Source: Pseudomonas paralcaligenes (GTDB taxonomy: Bacteria; Pseudomonadota; Gammaproteobacteria; Pseudomonadales; Pseudomonadaceae). Taken from it: 29,094 bases of DNA. Of the stretch, positions 1 to 9,240 are shown in pieces. The notes under the pieces were generated by a model. The model was not told the origin of the DNA and did not search any database. It saw only the letters and a list, made by a program, of their open reading frames with translations. Location: positions 1-29,094 of the forward strand of contig NZ_BPFX01000036.1 in the NCBI RefSeq assembly GCF_019655855.1. Direction: 5' to 3'. Positions within the stretch are counted from its first letter, which is position 1; each line of letters starts with the position of its first letter. A program made the position numbers and the translations under genes.

Positions 1-3000
1 ACCGGCGGCCTGCTGACCACGCCGCTGTCGGCGCTGACCCAGACCATACGCAGCAACGTCGCCAACAGCACCACCCGCTTCGACTATGACCGGGGTGGCC
101 GGTTGATCAGTAGCATCAATGCGCTGGGATACGGCACCACCTACGGCTACAACCGCTATGGTCAGCAGACCAGCATCACCCGCGACATCACAGGCGACGA
201 CTTCCGGCCGGAATCCGTCATCACCTACTTCAGCTACAACAAGCGCGGCGAACTGATCCGCCAACTCGAGGATGTGGCGGGCCTGGATCGCAGCACGACC
301 ACCCAGTACGACGCCTTTGGCCGCGTCATCGCCCGCACCGACGGGCGCGGCCTGACCAGCACCCTGCGCTACGACAATGGCGGACGCGTGGTGGTCAGCC
401 GTGATCCGCTGAACCAGAGCCAGACCATCGAATACGACGCCTTTGGCCGCATGCTCGCCCAGACCGATGCGCTGGGCCGCGTCACCAACTATGTCTACGA
501 TGACGTCAACCGCACCCTGACCCAGACCCTGCCAGGCGGCGTGCAGGTCGTGAGCATCCGCAACCGCCACGACGAACTGCTGAGCATCCGGGACGGCAAC
601 GGCAACACCACCACCTACAGCTACAACAAGAACGGGCAGTTGCTGTCCAGCACCAACGCTCTGGGGCAGACGACCCATAACGCCTATGACGCGAAGAGCG
701 GCTTCAAGACCAGCACCATGGATGCCGGCGGCAACATCACCCGCTACTCCTATGACGTCACCGGGCGCACCCTGACGGTGACCGATGCGCTGAACGTGAT
801 CACCCGCTATGACTACGATGGCATGGGCCGCAAGATGCGGGTCACCGAGGCGGCAGGCACCGCAACCCAGCGCGTCACCGAGTACGGCTATGACTGCGTG
901 GACCAGGTGACCAGGATCACCCAGGACCCGAACGGACTGGGCCTCACCACCACCTACAGCTATGACGGCCTGGGCCGCCAGCTGGAGGTCAGCCGCGGCA
1001 CCGTGGCCGCTCCCCGCCAGCAGGTCACCCGCTACGAGTTCGACCACCTGGGCCGCCGGGTTGCAGAGTACGTGGACCCGGATGGCCTGAACCTGACCAC
1101 CCGCTACGTCTACAACGCCAACGACCAGATCGAGCAGAAGATCCAGGTGCTCAATACCAGCACCAGCTACAAGACGCTCTACGCCTACGACAGTGCCGGG
1201 CGGCTTACCAGCACCACCGACGCGCTGGGATACAAGGAAAGCTACACCTACGATGCCGTAGGCAACCGCAAAACACTGACCAACAAGAAAGGCGACGTCT
1301 GGACCTACAACTACGACAGCCTCAACCGACTCACCGAGGAGATATCGCCCAAAATCTCGGTGGGCAGCATCGATGCGGCTGGCAACGTAAGCAGCGGCGC
1401 CTACCATGTGGTGACCCGTATCGCCTACGACAACGCGGGTAACGTGCTCAGTCGTACCGAGGGCGTACTACGCAGCACCGTCAACGGCGCCGACAACAAT
1501 CAACAGGCTCGCACTACCCGCTATACCTACGACAAACTCAACCGCCAGATCGGCATCATCTCTCCGGGCTGGTACAATAAGAGCACCGGAGCTTATCAGC
1601 AGGCCAGCGACGGTACGGCCAATACTCTCCAGATCACCACCGAGGTGACCTATGACATCGCCGGTAACGCCGTACGCAATCGGGTTCGGGTCAACAACAC
1701 CGGCAACTCTGCCACCGACTTCGTCGACAGCTACAAGGTCTATGACAAGCTGGGCCGCGTCACCCACGAGATCGATGCCCTGGGAGGCGTGACAGCCTAC
1801 ACATACGACGAACTGGGCAATCAACTCACCTTCAAGCGCTTTGCCAATGGCCTGACCGGCGCAGTACCAGCACGCGGCTACTACCTGGCCGACGATATCG
1901 TCACCAAAGTGAATGCCGCCTCTACCGGCAACCTGCTGCTCGACGCTACCAAGGACCGCACTCTGACCAACGCCTATGACAAGGCTGGGCGCAAGGTTTC
2001 CGTGCAGCAGGACTTGTCCAATATCTTCACCTTCACGGGTAACGTCTCGACCTCTACCCTGCGAACTCTGGCGCCAACCACCCTCTATACCTATGACGCC
2101 CTGGGACGAGTCGTGAAGGAAACACTGGTAGGACGTGATGGCAGCGGAGCCATCCAGACCACCGGCCCCAGCACAACCTACTACTACGATGCGACTGGCA
2201 ATCGCACCGGTGTCGTGGACGCACTAGGCCACTACACTCGGATGGAGTACGACCGGCTTGGCCGCCTTGAACGGCAGATGGAATACAGCACCGCCCTGCC
2301 CAGCTGGAATCACGGCGCGGCACCGGCCGCACCAGCCAGCACCGAAAACGACCGCAGCACTCGCTACAGCCATGATGCACTGGGGCGGGTAATCCAGGTC
2401 ACGCGCGAAAATGCGCGGTACTGGGTGCAGAACGCCACGGACCTCTCCGGCAGGGTCACCGATCAGGAGATGCGTGGCGATCTGATCGAAAGCAGGACCA
2501 GCTACGACGCCGTGGGCAATATCCGCACGGTGACCGACGCCCTGAATAACGTAACCACGACCGAATACAACGCCCTGGGTCAGGTTACAAGGCTCATCGA
2601 ACCACAGCGCTGGGCCGCCAAAGCGGGGGTCGTCGACCCATTTGCTCTGGGCTTCGGCGGTATCGTGCTGGCCTCTCCAACCACGACCTACGAAATGAAT
2701 GCCTTTGGGCAGGTGATCCGGGAAATACGCGCTGCAGGCGTGGACGCCAGCAGCAACGCCCAGAGTGGCGTAACGCAACATAGTCGTACCCTGTACGACT
2801 CGGCCGGCAACGAAGTGAAAAGCATCGATGCCAGCAATGCGGTGGAAACCTACAAGGTCGATGCCGCTGGTCGGCGGATCGAAGAACTCCAGCAGGTCAG
2901 CATGACACTCAACGCCTGGACATGGCTGGATGGCAACAAATTCCAGTACACCCAGGACATTCGCAGGAACTTCGAATACGACAAGCTGGGGCGTCAGACG

Positions 3001-6000
3001 GCGACCATCGCCTGGTATGGAGACTGGGATGGCCAGACCAAGGCCGCCAGAGAATCCGCGGAATACAACCATTTTGGTGAAATCACGGCCAAGCGGATGA
3101 ACGGCGGGCTCATCGGCTTGTACAACTACAACCAGCTCGGACGCGTGGAGTCGTATGTCGACCAGCAGAAATGGATCGTGGCGGTGGACTACGACCTGGC
3201 CGGCAATGCCACTCGCAGCAATCAGATCGGACAGCTCTGGGGCAGCCCCGATGATGATCGAATCACCTATACCCTCTACGACAAGCTAGGGCGTGCGATC
3301 GAACAGCATCTGCCAGGCTTCAGCGCCAACACCAGCGCCGACACGCTGAACAACGTGGGCCTGGCCAAGGTCACCCCGGTGATCAAGCAGGTCTTCGACC
3401 GCTGGGGTAACGTCACCCTACGTACAGATGCTCGTGGTCAGAATACCTTCTACAACTATGACCATAACAACCGGCTCTGGGCGGAGACCCACACAGCCAC
3501 CGACATCCTGCGTGAAAACGGCACCATCTACCGCGCCAATACCATGCAGCAATACCACTATGACGCGGTCGGCAAGCATATCGCGACCCAGGACTGGGTG
3601 TGGCCCTACTCAGGCCAAGCCAATTTTACGCTGCTGCGCACTCGCCACTATGTCCACAACCAAGTGGGCGAAATGGAGCGGGAAGTCGATGCATTGGGCA
3701 ACTGGCGCACCTATCGGATGGATGCTCACGGCAATCGCATTGCCACCCGCGATGCGGCAGGCGTGGTAACCGTCAGTACCTACGACAGCATGAACCGGCT
3801 CACGACCCACAGCATCATGCGCAACGGCGCCAGAGTCGTATTGCAGACCAATCGCTACGACCAGGCAGGCAGGCTGGTGGCGGAAATCGCCGGCAGCGCC
3901 GAGGTCGAGGAAACCTTGCAAAGCATCGCCAACACTAGCAACTGGAGTTCCAATACCACTGGAGCGATTGGTAACACGCGCTATACGCTGCACGATGCAC
4001 GCGGCAACATCCTGTGGACTCGCAATGAATCAGGCGTAGCCATGCGCTACGGCTATGATGCTTACAGCCGCAAGGTTACAGAGTGGGACGGATTGAGAAA
4101 TACCCGAACCTGGAGTTATTCCCCTGGCGACTGGTCGAGAATGAGTAGCCACAAGGACCTAGGCGGTCGGATCTTCAATTACACCTATAATTTCTTTGGT
4201 GAGCTTGAAAGAGAAACATATGTTGGGCCGGACACTGATGGATTCGTAGGACCCAATCCCGGTGGAATCCGGCTAGAGCGCAAATATGCCTACTATGAAA
4301 ATGGATTATTACAATCCATTATCGATACCGAAACAGAAGGTCCCGAGTCAAGCTCATACAGCACAAACAAAGATATCAGCGCTTACGAATATAACATATC
4401 GGGCTCAAAAACCCGTGACACCACATGGAAACTCCAGAACATCACAGTAGAAATAAACGGTACTTCCAGTACACACCTGTGGAGCCAGGCTATATCTGAA
4501 GTACGTTACCTCTATGACGAGGTCGGCAGAATCAAGGGGCTGAAAATGCCAACCGGCCAGAACCTTGTGGGCTCTGAAGATCACGACAGCTGGGCTATGT
4601 ATGCCACTATGAATACAGGCCGGCTTGACGCTCTGATTTATGATTACGACGAACTGGGCAATCGCCGGCGTGTACAACTAGATACTACCGATCAATCCAA
4701 CAAGCGCACAACCATAGACAACTGGTACAAGTACGACCAAGAGGGGCGTGTTTTGGTTGCTGAGGGCTTTCTCAGTAACGGTCAGGTCGTGGCAGGTAAA
4801 GGCAAAGGCTACGCGATGGCTTATAACGCCACTGGCCAGCGTATATTCCAGGTCAAATGGGATAAGACTATCGATAGCGGCACTTGGGAACGCTACCAGA
4901 AGGACACATACACCTATAACGACCTTGGTTTACTACTAAACCGCACAATGCACTATGAAAATCTCAATGTGGGTGCAAACTACTCAGGAGCAGTTGTATC
5001 GAGCCAGAGTCAAGGATTGGTTTACTCCAATACTTATGATGACCTGGGGCGACGACTGTCACAAACCGAGTACAAGAACGGAGCCGCTTACTCTACTGTC
5101 ACTTACAGCTACCGCGGCGACAATCAGCTTATATCGCAGCTGACTTACAAGATGGATGGCAGTCGCCAGTATTTATCACAAGCCACCCATTTTGCGGAGG
5201 CTGGCATGCGTGACGGGGCGGGTAACCAGACTGCCTACCGCTATGTCATCTACAAGAGCAACGGCGGTATTGATTATCGCGGAAACTATACAACCAACTA
5301 TGCGGCTTTTGACTCTTACAAAGAATCAAAAACCATGGCGACCTGGACCAAGTCAGGATCTCCGGGCACTACGACCTATCGATACACTGACCGCGGCGAA
5401 CTGCTCCAAGTCGAGGTTACTGGCGCCAAGAGTTACACCAAGATGTTTGCCTCTAATCGCGAGGGGCAATTTATCGCAAGCAAGCGTTCGGATAGCCATA
5501 ATGGACAGAGCTATATTTATGTCCAGGGACGCGAAGTGGCGAACATTGGGAATGCTAGCGCCCCGGAAATCACCGACACCATCGAGCAGATTACAAAAGA
5601 TACCTTTGGGTTGACCCCCACCAACTATGTGGTCAGCCAGGGGGATACGTTGCAGAGCATTGCCCTGCAGGTATGGGGCGATGACTCCATGTGGTATCTG
5701 ATTGCCGATGCCAATGGAATCGTAGCTGGGGATGAATTGACTCCCGGTGATAGCCTTAAGATACCTAACGTATTGGGAGCCACGCACAACGACGCCAATG
5801 ACTTCAAACCCTACAACCCCCGCGATGTAATCGGCGATACCACTCCGCAGCCCAAATTGCCGAAGCCGAAGAAGAAAAAGAGTGGTGGCTTGGGCAGCAT
5901 CGTGATGGTGGTGGTGGCGGTAGTGGCGGCGGTGTTTACGGCTGGAGCGGCCGCAGCGGCATTTGCTGCAATTGGTAGCACAGCAGGAGTAGGCGTTGGA

Positions 6001-7722
6001 ACAGCAGCGTTGACGGGAGGTTTGGGAGCGCTCGGCATTGGCGCTGGGGCGGCCGGGTTAGGTCTAAGTATTGGAGCTACTGCGGCTATAGGGGGGGGGA
6101 TCGTTGGTGGCGCTATCGGGTCAGCCGCAGGGCAGTTGACCGGCATGGCGATGGGTATAGTGGACAATTTCTCCTGGAGCCAAGTGGCGGCTGGTGCTTT
6201 ATCTGGCGGTGCTGCCTCAGGTCTGTCGGTGGCAGCACAAGGAATGCTTGGCGGTGGCTGGATTCAAAGTGCAGCCAAGGCAGTCACAGCAAATAGCTAT
6301 CAGGGTTACGCCACATACGGTGTATTCAACTATGCCAGTCATCAGCTGATAAACAAAGTTGTTGGTTTTGACACCTCATTCAGTTGGCGCGGAATGGCTG
6401 CTTCCATTATGGGATCAACAATTGGCGGCGCTGTAGGTAGTAGTGATTATCTCAAGGGAATGCCTCGCTTTGCACGCAATATAGTTTCCGGGCAAATTAG
6501 CGCTCATAGCTCAGCAGCATTGAACGACAAGTGGCTTGGCGGCGCACAGCCTCAACACGGTCAGATTGCTGTAGATGCCTTTGGCAATATTTTGGCCGCC
6601 TCTATTCTCTCGACAATGGAAAGCCAGATTAAACCCGATTTACTCAAGGATAAAAGCTTGCTTTTAGCAAGCAACAACAGCACCATCACATTGCCCCCGA
6701 CTTACGTATACGCTAATGAATCAGAACAAGATACATCTATCGCCAAAAATAATGGATCATCCCCTCATTTGAGACGCATAGCTGGCGAGAATGCTTTCGA
6801 TGAATTCTTGCTTGGGTTTACAGATGGCTTTACCGAGCTACGAGGCTTATCCAGAGAGAATATTTATAACTCTAACTCTGCGCTTGAAGCAGGTATCGCC
6901 TCTGGCGTCTATGCGGTTAATAGCCTCACCTCGGTTGTAGTTGGTGGGCTTGTTGACGTTGGGCGAATTTTCACGAGCTCCGAGCAGCGATCCCAGCTTG
7001 GCAGTGCGCTACATACCCTCGTGACAACCAATCCAGCGACTACAGCGGAGAATGCTTGGTCTGCCTGGCATGCCCTATCGACAGAAGATAGATTGCTTAC
7101 GGCAGGCAGTGTACTCACCGGCGCGGGGGTTTCGAAAATTGGCAAGATTGGAGATGTGCTCCCAAACAGCGCGCCGGCTCTCAGTCGAGGGGCTGAATTA
7201 CGAATTAAATATGGACACTTATCTGCCGAGCAGCGCTACTCTATAATTTCCGAGCGAACAGAGGAGATAGCGCTGCGGCAGCTTCACACCAAGCAAGCGG
7301 CAACTCCCGGGGCGCACTTCTTGGCGCGGCACTCCGCTGAGACGACCCTACGCGAACAATTGGTTTCCGCTGCAACTGGCCTGCGCCCAGATGGAAAGAT
7401 CATGGGCGGAGCAAATAAACCATTTACAGTAGACTCGACAAAATTCCTCAGCAATAAGGATATGCTTTATGGTATAAATCGTGCCGAGCGCATTCAGCAG
7501 CATGCCATAAGCACTGGAAATCCTGTTGATGATTATATATCTTTACGCTTTAGTGATTTTGTTGGAGAAGGCTTTGTAAAAAATACACCGATGTACGGGG
7601 CGGATTTATCGCGCTTTTATCGTCAAACATATTATGCCAACTTCCTCATCAACCCCTCAACAGGCACGGCAGTTACTGCCTTTCCAGTGCTTTCACTCAA
7701 CAGCCTCGGTGTTCTTTATTAA
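1..7722 (+). CDS. Giant YD-repeat (Rhs-like) polymorphic toxin with LysM domain, 5' end outside window
   Basis: The reading frame is open from base 1 with no stop, so the true start lies upstream and only the last ~2570 codons are visible. Residues 1 to about 1860 (counted from the first visible codon) consist of degenerate YD repeats with recurring Y-D-x-x-G-R/N motifs, which in Rhs/TccC proteins form a beta-cage around a toxic tip. A LysM-like domain follows (about 1875-1924), then a Lys-rich linker, a long Gly/Ala-rich hydrophobic stretch (about 1961-2090), and a C-terminal tip with a His-rich motif (HFLARHSAET, near 7315-7344). The usual Rhs core boundary motif (DPxGL) is not visible. Base composition becomes AT-richer after about 4150 and most clearly in the tip, as expected for a recombining polymorphic toxin end. 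The tip family is not recognised. An intercellular competition toxin is the likely role, inferred from architecture and the adjacent small gene. Confidence 0.9.
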   Translation, partial: TGGLLTTPLSALTQTIRSNVANSTTRFDYDRGGRLISSINALGYGTTYGYNRYGQQTSITRDITGDDFRPESVITYFSYNKRGELIRQLEDVAGLDRSTTTQYDAFGRVIARTDGRGLTSTLRYDNGGRVVVSRDPLNQSQTIEYDAFGRMLAQTDALGRVTNYVYDDVNRTLTQTLPGGVQVVSIRNRHDELLSIRDGNGNTTTYSYNKNGQLLSSTNALGQTTHNAYDAKSGFKTSTMDAGGNITRYSYDVTGRTLTVTDALNVITRYDYDGMGRKMRVTEAAGTATQRVTEYGYDCVDQVTRITQDPNGLGLTTTYSYDGLGRQLEVSRGTVAAPRQQVTRYEFDHLGRRVAEYVDPDGLNLTTRYVYNANDQIEQKIQVLNTSTSYKTLYAYDSAGRLTSTTDALGYKESYTYDAVGNRKTLTNKKGDVWTYNYDSLNRLTEEISPKISVGSIDAAGNVSSGAYHVVTRIAYDNAGNVLSRTEGVLRSTVNGADNNQQARTTRYTYDKLNRQIGIISPGWYNKSTGAYQQASDGTANTLQITTEVTYDIAGNAVRNRVRVNNTGNSATDFVDSYKVYDKLGRVTHEIDALGGVTAYTYDELGNQLTFKRFANGLTGAVPARGYYLADDIVTKVNAASTGNLLLDATKDRTLTNAYDKAGRKVSVQQDLSNIFTFTGNVSTSTLRTLAPTTLYTYDALGRVVKETLVGRDGSGAIQTTGPSTTYYYDATGNRTGVVDALGHYTRMEYDRLGRLERQMEYSTALPSWNHGAAPAAPASTENDRSTRYSHDALGRVIQVTRENARYWVQNATDLSGRVTDQEMRGDLIESRTSYDAVGNIRTVTDALNNVTTTEYNALGQVTRLIEPQRWAAKAGVVDPFALGFGGIVLASPTTTYEMNAFGQVIREIRAAGVDASSNAQSGVTQHSRTLYDSAGNEVKSIDASNAVETYKVDAAGRRIEELQQVSMTLNAWTWLDGNKFQYTQDIRRNFEYDKLGRQTATIAWYGDWDGQTKAARESAEYNHFGEITAKRMNGGLIGLYNYNQLGRVESYVDQQKWIVAVDYDLAGNATRSNQIGQLWGSPDDDRITYTLYDKLGRAIEQHLPGFSANTSADTLNNVGLAKVTPVIKQVFDRWGNVTLRTDARGQNTFYNYDHNNRLWAETHTATDILRENGTIYRANTMQQYHYDAVGKHIATQDWVWPYSGQANFTLLRTRHYVHNQVGEMEREVDALGNWRTYRMDAHGNRIATRDAAGVVTVSTYDSMNRLTTHSIMRNGARVVLQTNRYDQAGRLVAEIAGSAEVEETLQSIANTSNWSSNTTGAIGNTRYTLHDARGNILWTRNESGVAMRYGYDAYSRKVTEWDGLRNTRTWSYSPGDWSRMSSHKDLGGRIFNYTYNFFGELERETYVGPDTDGFVGPNPGGIRLERKYAYYENGLLQSIIDTETEGPESSSYSTNKDISAYEYNISGSKTRDTTWKLQNITVEINGTSSTHLWSQAISEVRYLYDEVGRIKGLKMPTGQNLVGSEDHDSWAMYATMNTGRLDALIYDYDELGNRRRVQLDTTDQSNKRTTIDNWYKYDQEGRVLVAEGFLSNGQVVAGKGKGYAMAYNATGQRIFQVKWDKTIDSGTWERYQKDTYTYNDLGLLLNRTMHYENLNVGANYSGAVVSSQSQGLVYSNTYDDLGRRLSQTEYKNGAAYSTVTYSYRGDNQLISQLTYKMDGSRQYLSQATHFAEAGMRDGAGNQTAYRYVIYKSNGGIDYRGNYTTNYAAFDSYKESKTMATWTKSGSPGTTTYRYTDRGELLQVEVTGAKSYTKMFASNREGQFIASKRSDSHNGQSYIYVQGREVANIGNASAPEITDTIEQITKDTFGLTPTNYVVSQGDTLQSIALQVWGDDSMWYLIADANGIVAGDELTPGDSLKIPNVLGATHNDANDFKPYNPRDVIGDTTPQPKLPKPKKKKSGGLGSIVMVVVAVVAAVFTAGAAAAAFAAIGSTAGVGVGTAALTGGLGALGIGAGAAGLGLSIGATAAIGGGIVGGAIGSAAGQLTGMAMGIVDNFSWSQVAAGALSGGAASGLSVAAQGMLGGGWIQSAAKAVTANSYQGYATYGVFNYASHQLINKVVGFDTSFSWRGMAASIMGSTIGGAVGSSDYLKGMPRFARNIVSGQISAHSSAALNDKWLGGAQPQHGQIAVDAFGNILAASILSTMESQIKPDLLKDKSLLLASNNSTITLPPTYVYANESEQDTSIAKNNGSSPHLRRIAGENAFDEFLLGFTDGFTELRGLSRENIYNSNSALEAGIASGVYAVNSLTSVVVGGLVDVGRIFTSSEQRSQLGSALHTLVTTNPATTAENAWSAWHALSTEDRLLTAGSVLTGAGVSKIGKIGDVLPNSAPALSRGAELRIKYGHLSAEQRYSIISERTEEIALRQLHTKQAATPGAHFLARHSAETTLREQLVSAATGLRPDGKIMGGANKPFTVDSTKFLSNKDMLYGINRAERIQQHAISTGNPVDDYISLRFSDFVGEGFVKNTPMYGADLSRFYRQTYYANFLINPSTGTAVTAFPVLSLNSLGVLY
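5623..5772 (+). other. LysM domain within the YD-repeat protein
   Basis: The encoded stretch begins NYVVSQGDTLQSIA and ends SLKIPNV. It has the LysM signature: a Y-x-V-x-x-G-D-T-L start, a W-G-D segment, an A-N-G-I motif and an L-x-P-G-x-x-L-x-I-P end. LysM domains bind peptidoglycan. The position between the repeat cage and the hydrophobic segment suggests a cell-wall or periplasm-engaging module used in toxin display or delivery (inference). Confidence 0.85.
6091..6099 (+). repeat. Nine-G homopolymer inside the toxin CDS
   Basis: Nine consecutive G bases encode three glycines in the hydrophobic Gly/Ala-rich segment. Gain or loss of one base would shift the frame and remove the C-terminal toxin tip. 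Such tracts can vary by slipped-strand mispairing, and they are also common sequencing-error sites. Here the frame is intact. Confidence 0.9.
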
Positions 7723-8220
7723 ATGGCAGCTCTGAAGAAAAAAGCAGAAGCAAACCCCCACTATGTGTCAAGACTAATCGGGCCACTTGCACTAGCTTAT
7801 GAAATGGATGATCACGGCGATGTGCTTGACTCGATTAACTACTTGGATGACACCCAATGCGGCCTTGTATTTGATTGTTTGATTCGACCAAATTTTGAAC
7901 GATTAAGCGAGCCAACCAAACAAGAGATCGAGAAAGCCCTAGGTTACATGGTTGAGAATCCGAATTGCATACCTGGGCTGATTGAGGATAAGCTTTTATT
8001 GTGCGGGGTTCATCCGGAGGTGTTTGAATTATTCATCTACAAACTATGGAAATCGCTTTTTCCTTCAGCAATCTCTGATGCTTACAGCACAGAAAAATAC
8101 AGACTGGTAAATAAGCCACTAACTGCAAGTCAGTTTGTTTTTAGTCGTCAAGCGGGAGAGAGTCTTCAGGATAGCTTTAGGAATTTGCATGAAAAGCTGC
8201 TTAGTTCTCTGAAGATATAA
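7723..8220 (+). CDS. Probable immunity protein for the YD-repeat toxin
   Basis: The ATG follows the toxin's TAA stop with no intervening base, and no clear Shine-Dalgarno sequence is visible, which suggests translational coupling. The 165-aa product has no signal peptide or membrane segment, is acidic in its first half (YEMDDHGDVLDSINYLDD) and appears mostly helical. It is AT-rich like the toxin tip. I do not recognise its family. The call rests on position: in Rhs, CDI and other polymorphic toxin loci a small cognate immunity gene directly follows the toxin tip. It would protect the producer cytoplasm by binding the C-terminal toxin domain. Confidence 0.7.
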   Translation: MAALKKKAEANPHYVSRLIGPLALAYEMDDHGDVLDSINYLDDTQCGLVFDCLIRPNFERLSEPTKQEIEKALGYMVENPNCIPGLIEDKLLLCGVHPEVFELFIYKLWKSLFPSAISDAYSTEKYRLVNKPLTASQFVFSRQAGESLQDSFRNLHEKLLSSLKI

Positions 8221-8543
8221 GAGGAATAGGGGACAGACCACATTCCCCCTTCCCAACCAAGGAAAACCTCTGCCACTGCCGCTACGATACCCCCGCCTCT
8301 TAGCTACTAGCTGCTAGCCATAGCAAATGGAAAGGAATTTCCTATGACGCCGGGGTAGCACTGTACGCGGTGACGACCGCTCCGTTGCTTCTACAGTGGC
8401 AAGAGCTACCAGTCTATCTGGAGAGCCTAGTGGAGCTGGCTAACAAGCATGGCGGTACCATCCATGCCTAGTGCTTAGTGACCATCACACTCATCTGCTA
8501 CTGACTCCGATCAAAAAGCTGGACAGTGATCTGCCCCCGCCCC
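8221..8543. other. Intergenic region between toxin/immunity pair and the flagellar-type operon
   Basis: This 323-bp stretch separates two converging transcription units. It begins with a G4/C5 inverted pair around 8228-8249 (GGGGACAGACCACATTCCCC), a sequence style often seen in Pseudomonas repetitive intergenic elements. It also holds a possible coding remnant (8304-8471). I see no clear rho-independent terminator for either unit. Confidence 0.5.
8304..8471 (+). pseudogene. Possible 3' remnant of an unknown gene
   Basis: After an in-frame TAG at 8301, a 55-codon open stretch runs to a TAG at 8469-8471. Its composition looks protein-like (it contains LLLQWQELPVYLESLVEL), but there is no plausible start codon or ribosome binding site. 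It may be a gene end left by recombination downstream of the polymorphic toxin. The family is not recognised, and chance is a real alternative. Confidence 0.2.
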
Positions 8544-9233
8544 CTAGTGCACCAGCTCATACAATCGGCGTAGCTTTTTGAGCCCCTGCCCATGCAGCTG
8601 CGACACCCGCGCCTTGCTCACCCCCATCATTTCGCTAATCTGCACGAAGCTGAGCTGCTGGTAGTAGTGTCCGGTGATCACCTGGCGCTCGCCATCGGTA
8701 AGCTGCTCGACCAGGTAGGCCAGGGTCTCCATGCTGTTCTGACGTTCATAGAGGTTGGAGGGGTCATTGTCGTAGAGGTCGGCATCGAGGATGCCCACTT
8801 CGAGGAAGTAGCCGAAGGCGAGGCCGACGGTGAGATTGACGATGGCGGCGAGGTCATCGCCCTCCTCTGCTTCGCCGGCCACGCTGAGCAGGCGCTCGCG
8901 AGTGGTCTGCTGCTGGTCCCTGACGTAGCAGGAAAGGCCCTTGAGCACCGCGCCCTTGATGAAGGGCTCGGCATAGCTCTTGAAACGGGTGCCCAGCGTC
9001 GGGTCAAAGCCATCGATGGCCTGGAGCAGGCCCATCGAAGCAAGGCTGACGTAGTCGGCGTATTCGGCCAGCGGGTGCGGATAACGACCGTGGTAGTGGC
9101 CGGCAAGCACCCGCGACCAGGTGGCGTAGAGGTCGAACAGCTCGGCGCGGGTCTGAGCGTCGCGCCGGGTCTGCCAGCGCTGCCACAGCGTCCGCTCGGC
9201 CTCCGGATCGCGGTCCTTGCGCTCGCGCTCCAT
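8544..9233 (-). CDS. fliA: Sigma28/FliA-like RNA polymerase sigma factor
   Basis: A 229-aa product. Region 2 is recognisable at about residues 30-110 (ADYVSLASMGLLQAIDGFDP, then GTRFKSYAEPFIKGAVL). Region 4 spans about 178-226, with a helix-turn-helix (FVQISEMMGVSKARVSQLHG). Length and layout fit the FliA/WhiG group, which directs transcription of late flagellar genes. It is divergent: the segment after region 2.4 reads CYVRDQQQTTRERLL rather than the usual FliA sequence, and the middle is acidic and unlike a normal region 3, so its promoter specificity may differ. It is the last gene of the operon, 7 bp after fliP. No anti-sigma FlgM gene is present in the window. Its targets are unknown and may include the unidentified export substrates. 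Confidence 0.8.
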   Translation of the reverse strand: MERERKDRDPEAERTLWQRWQTRRDAQTRAELFDLYATWSRVLAGHYHGRYPHPLAEYADYVSLASMGLLQAIDGFDPTLGTRFKSYAEPFIKGAVLKGLSCYVRDQQQTTRERLLSVAGEAEEGDDLAAIVNLTVGLAFGYFLEVGILDADLYDNDPSNLYERQNSMETLAYLVEQLTDGERQVITGHYYQQLSFVQISEMMGVSKARVSQLHGQGLKKLRRLYELVH

Positions 9234-9240
9234 GCACCGG

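Noticed and set aside
1..5600. YD repeats as a DNA-level tandem repeat or CRISPR-like array
   Set aside because: The periodicity is at protein level with variable DNA sequence; there are no identical repeats with uniform spacers.
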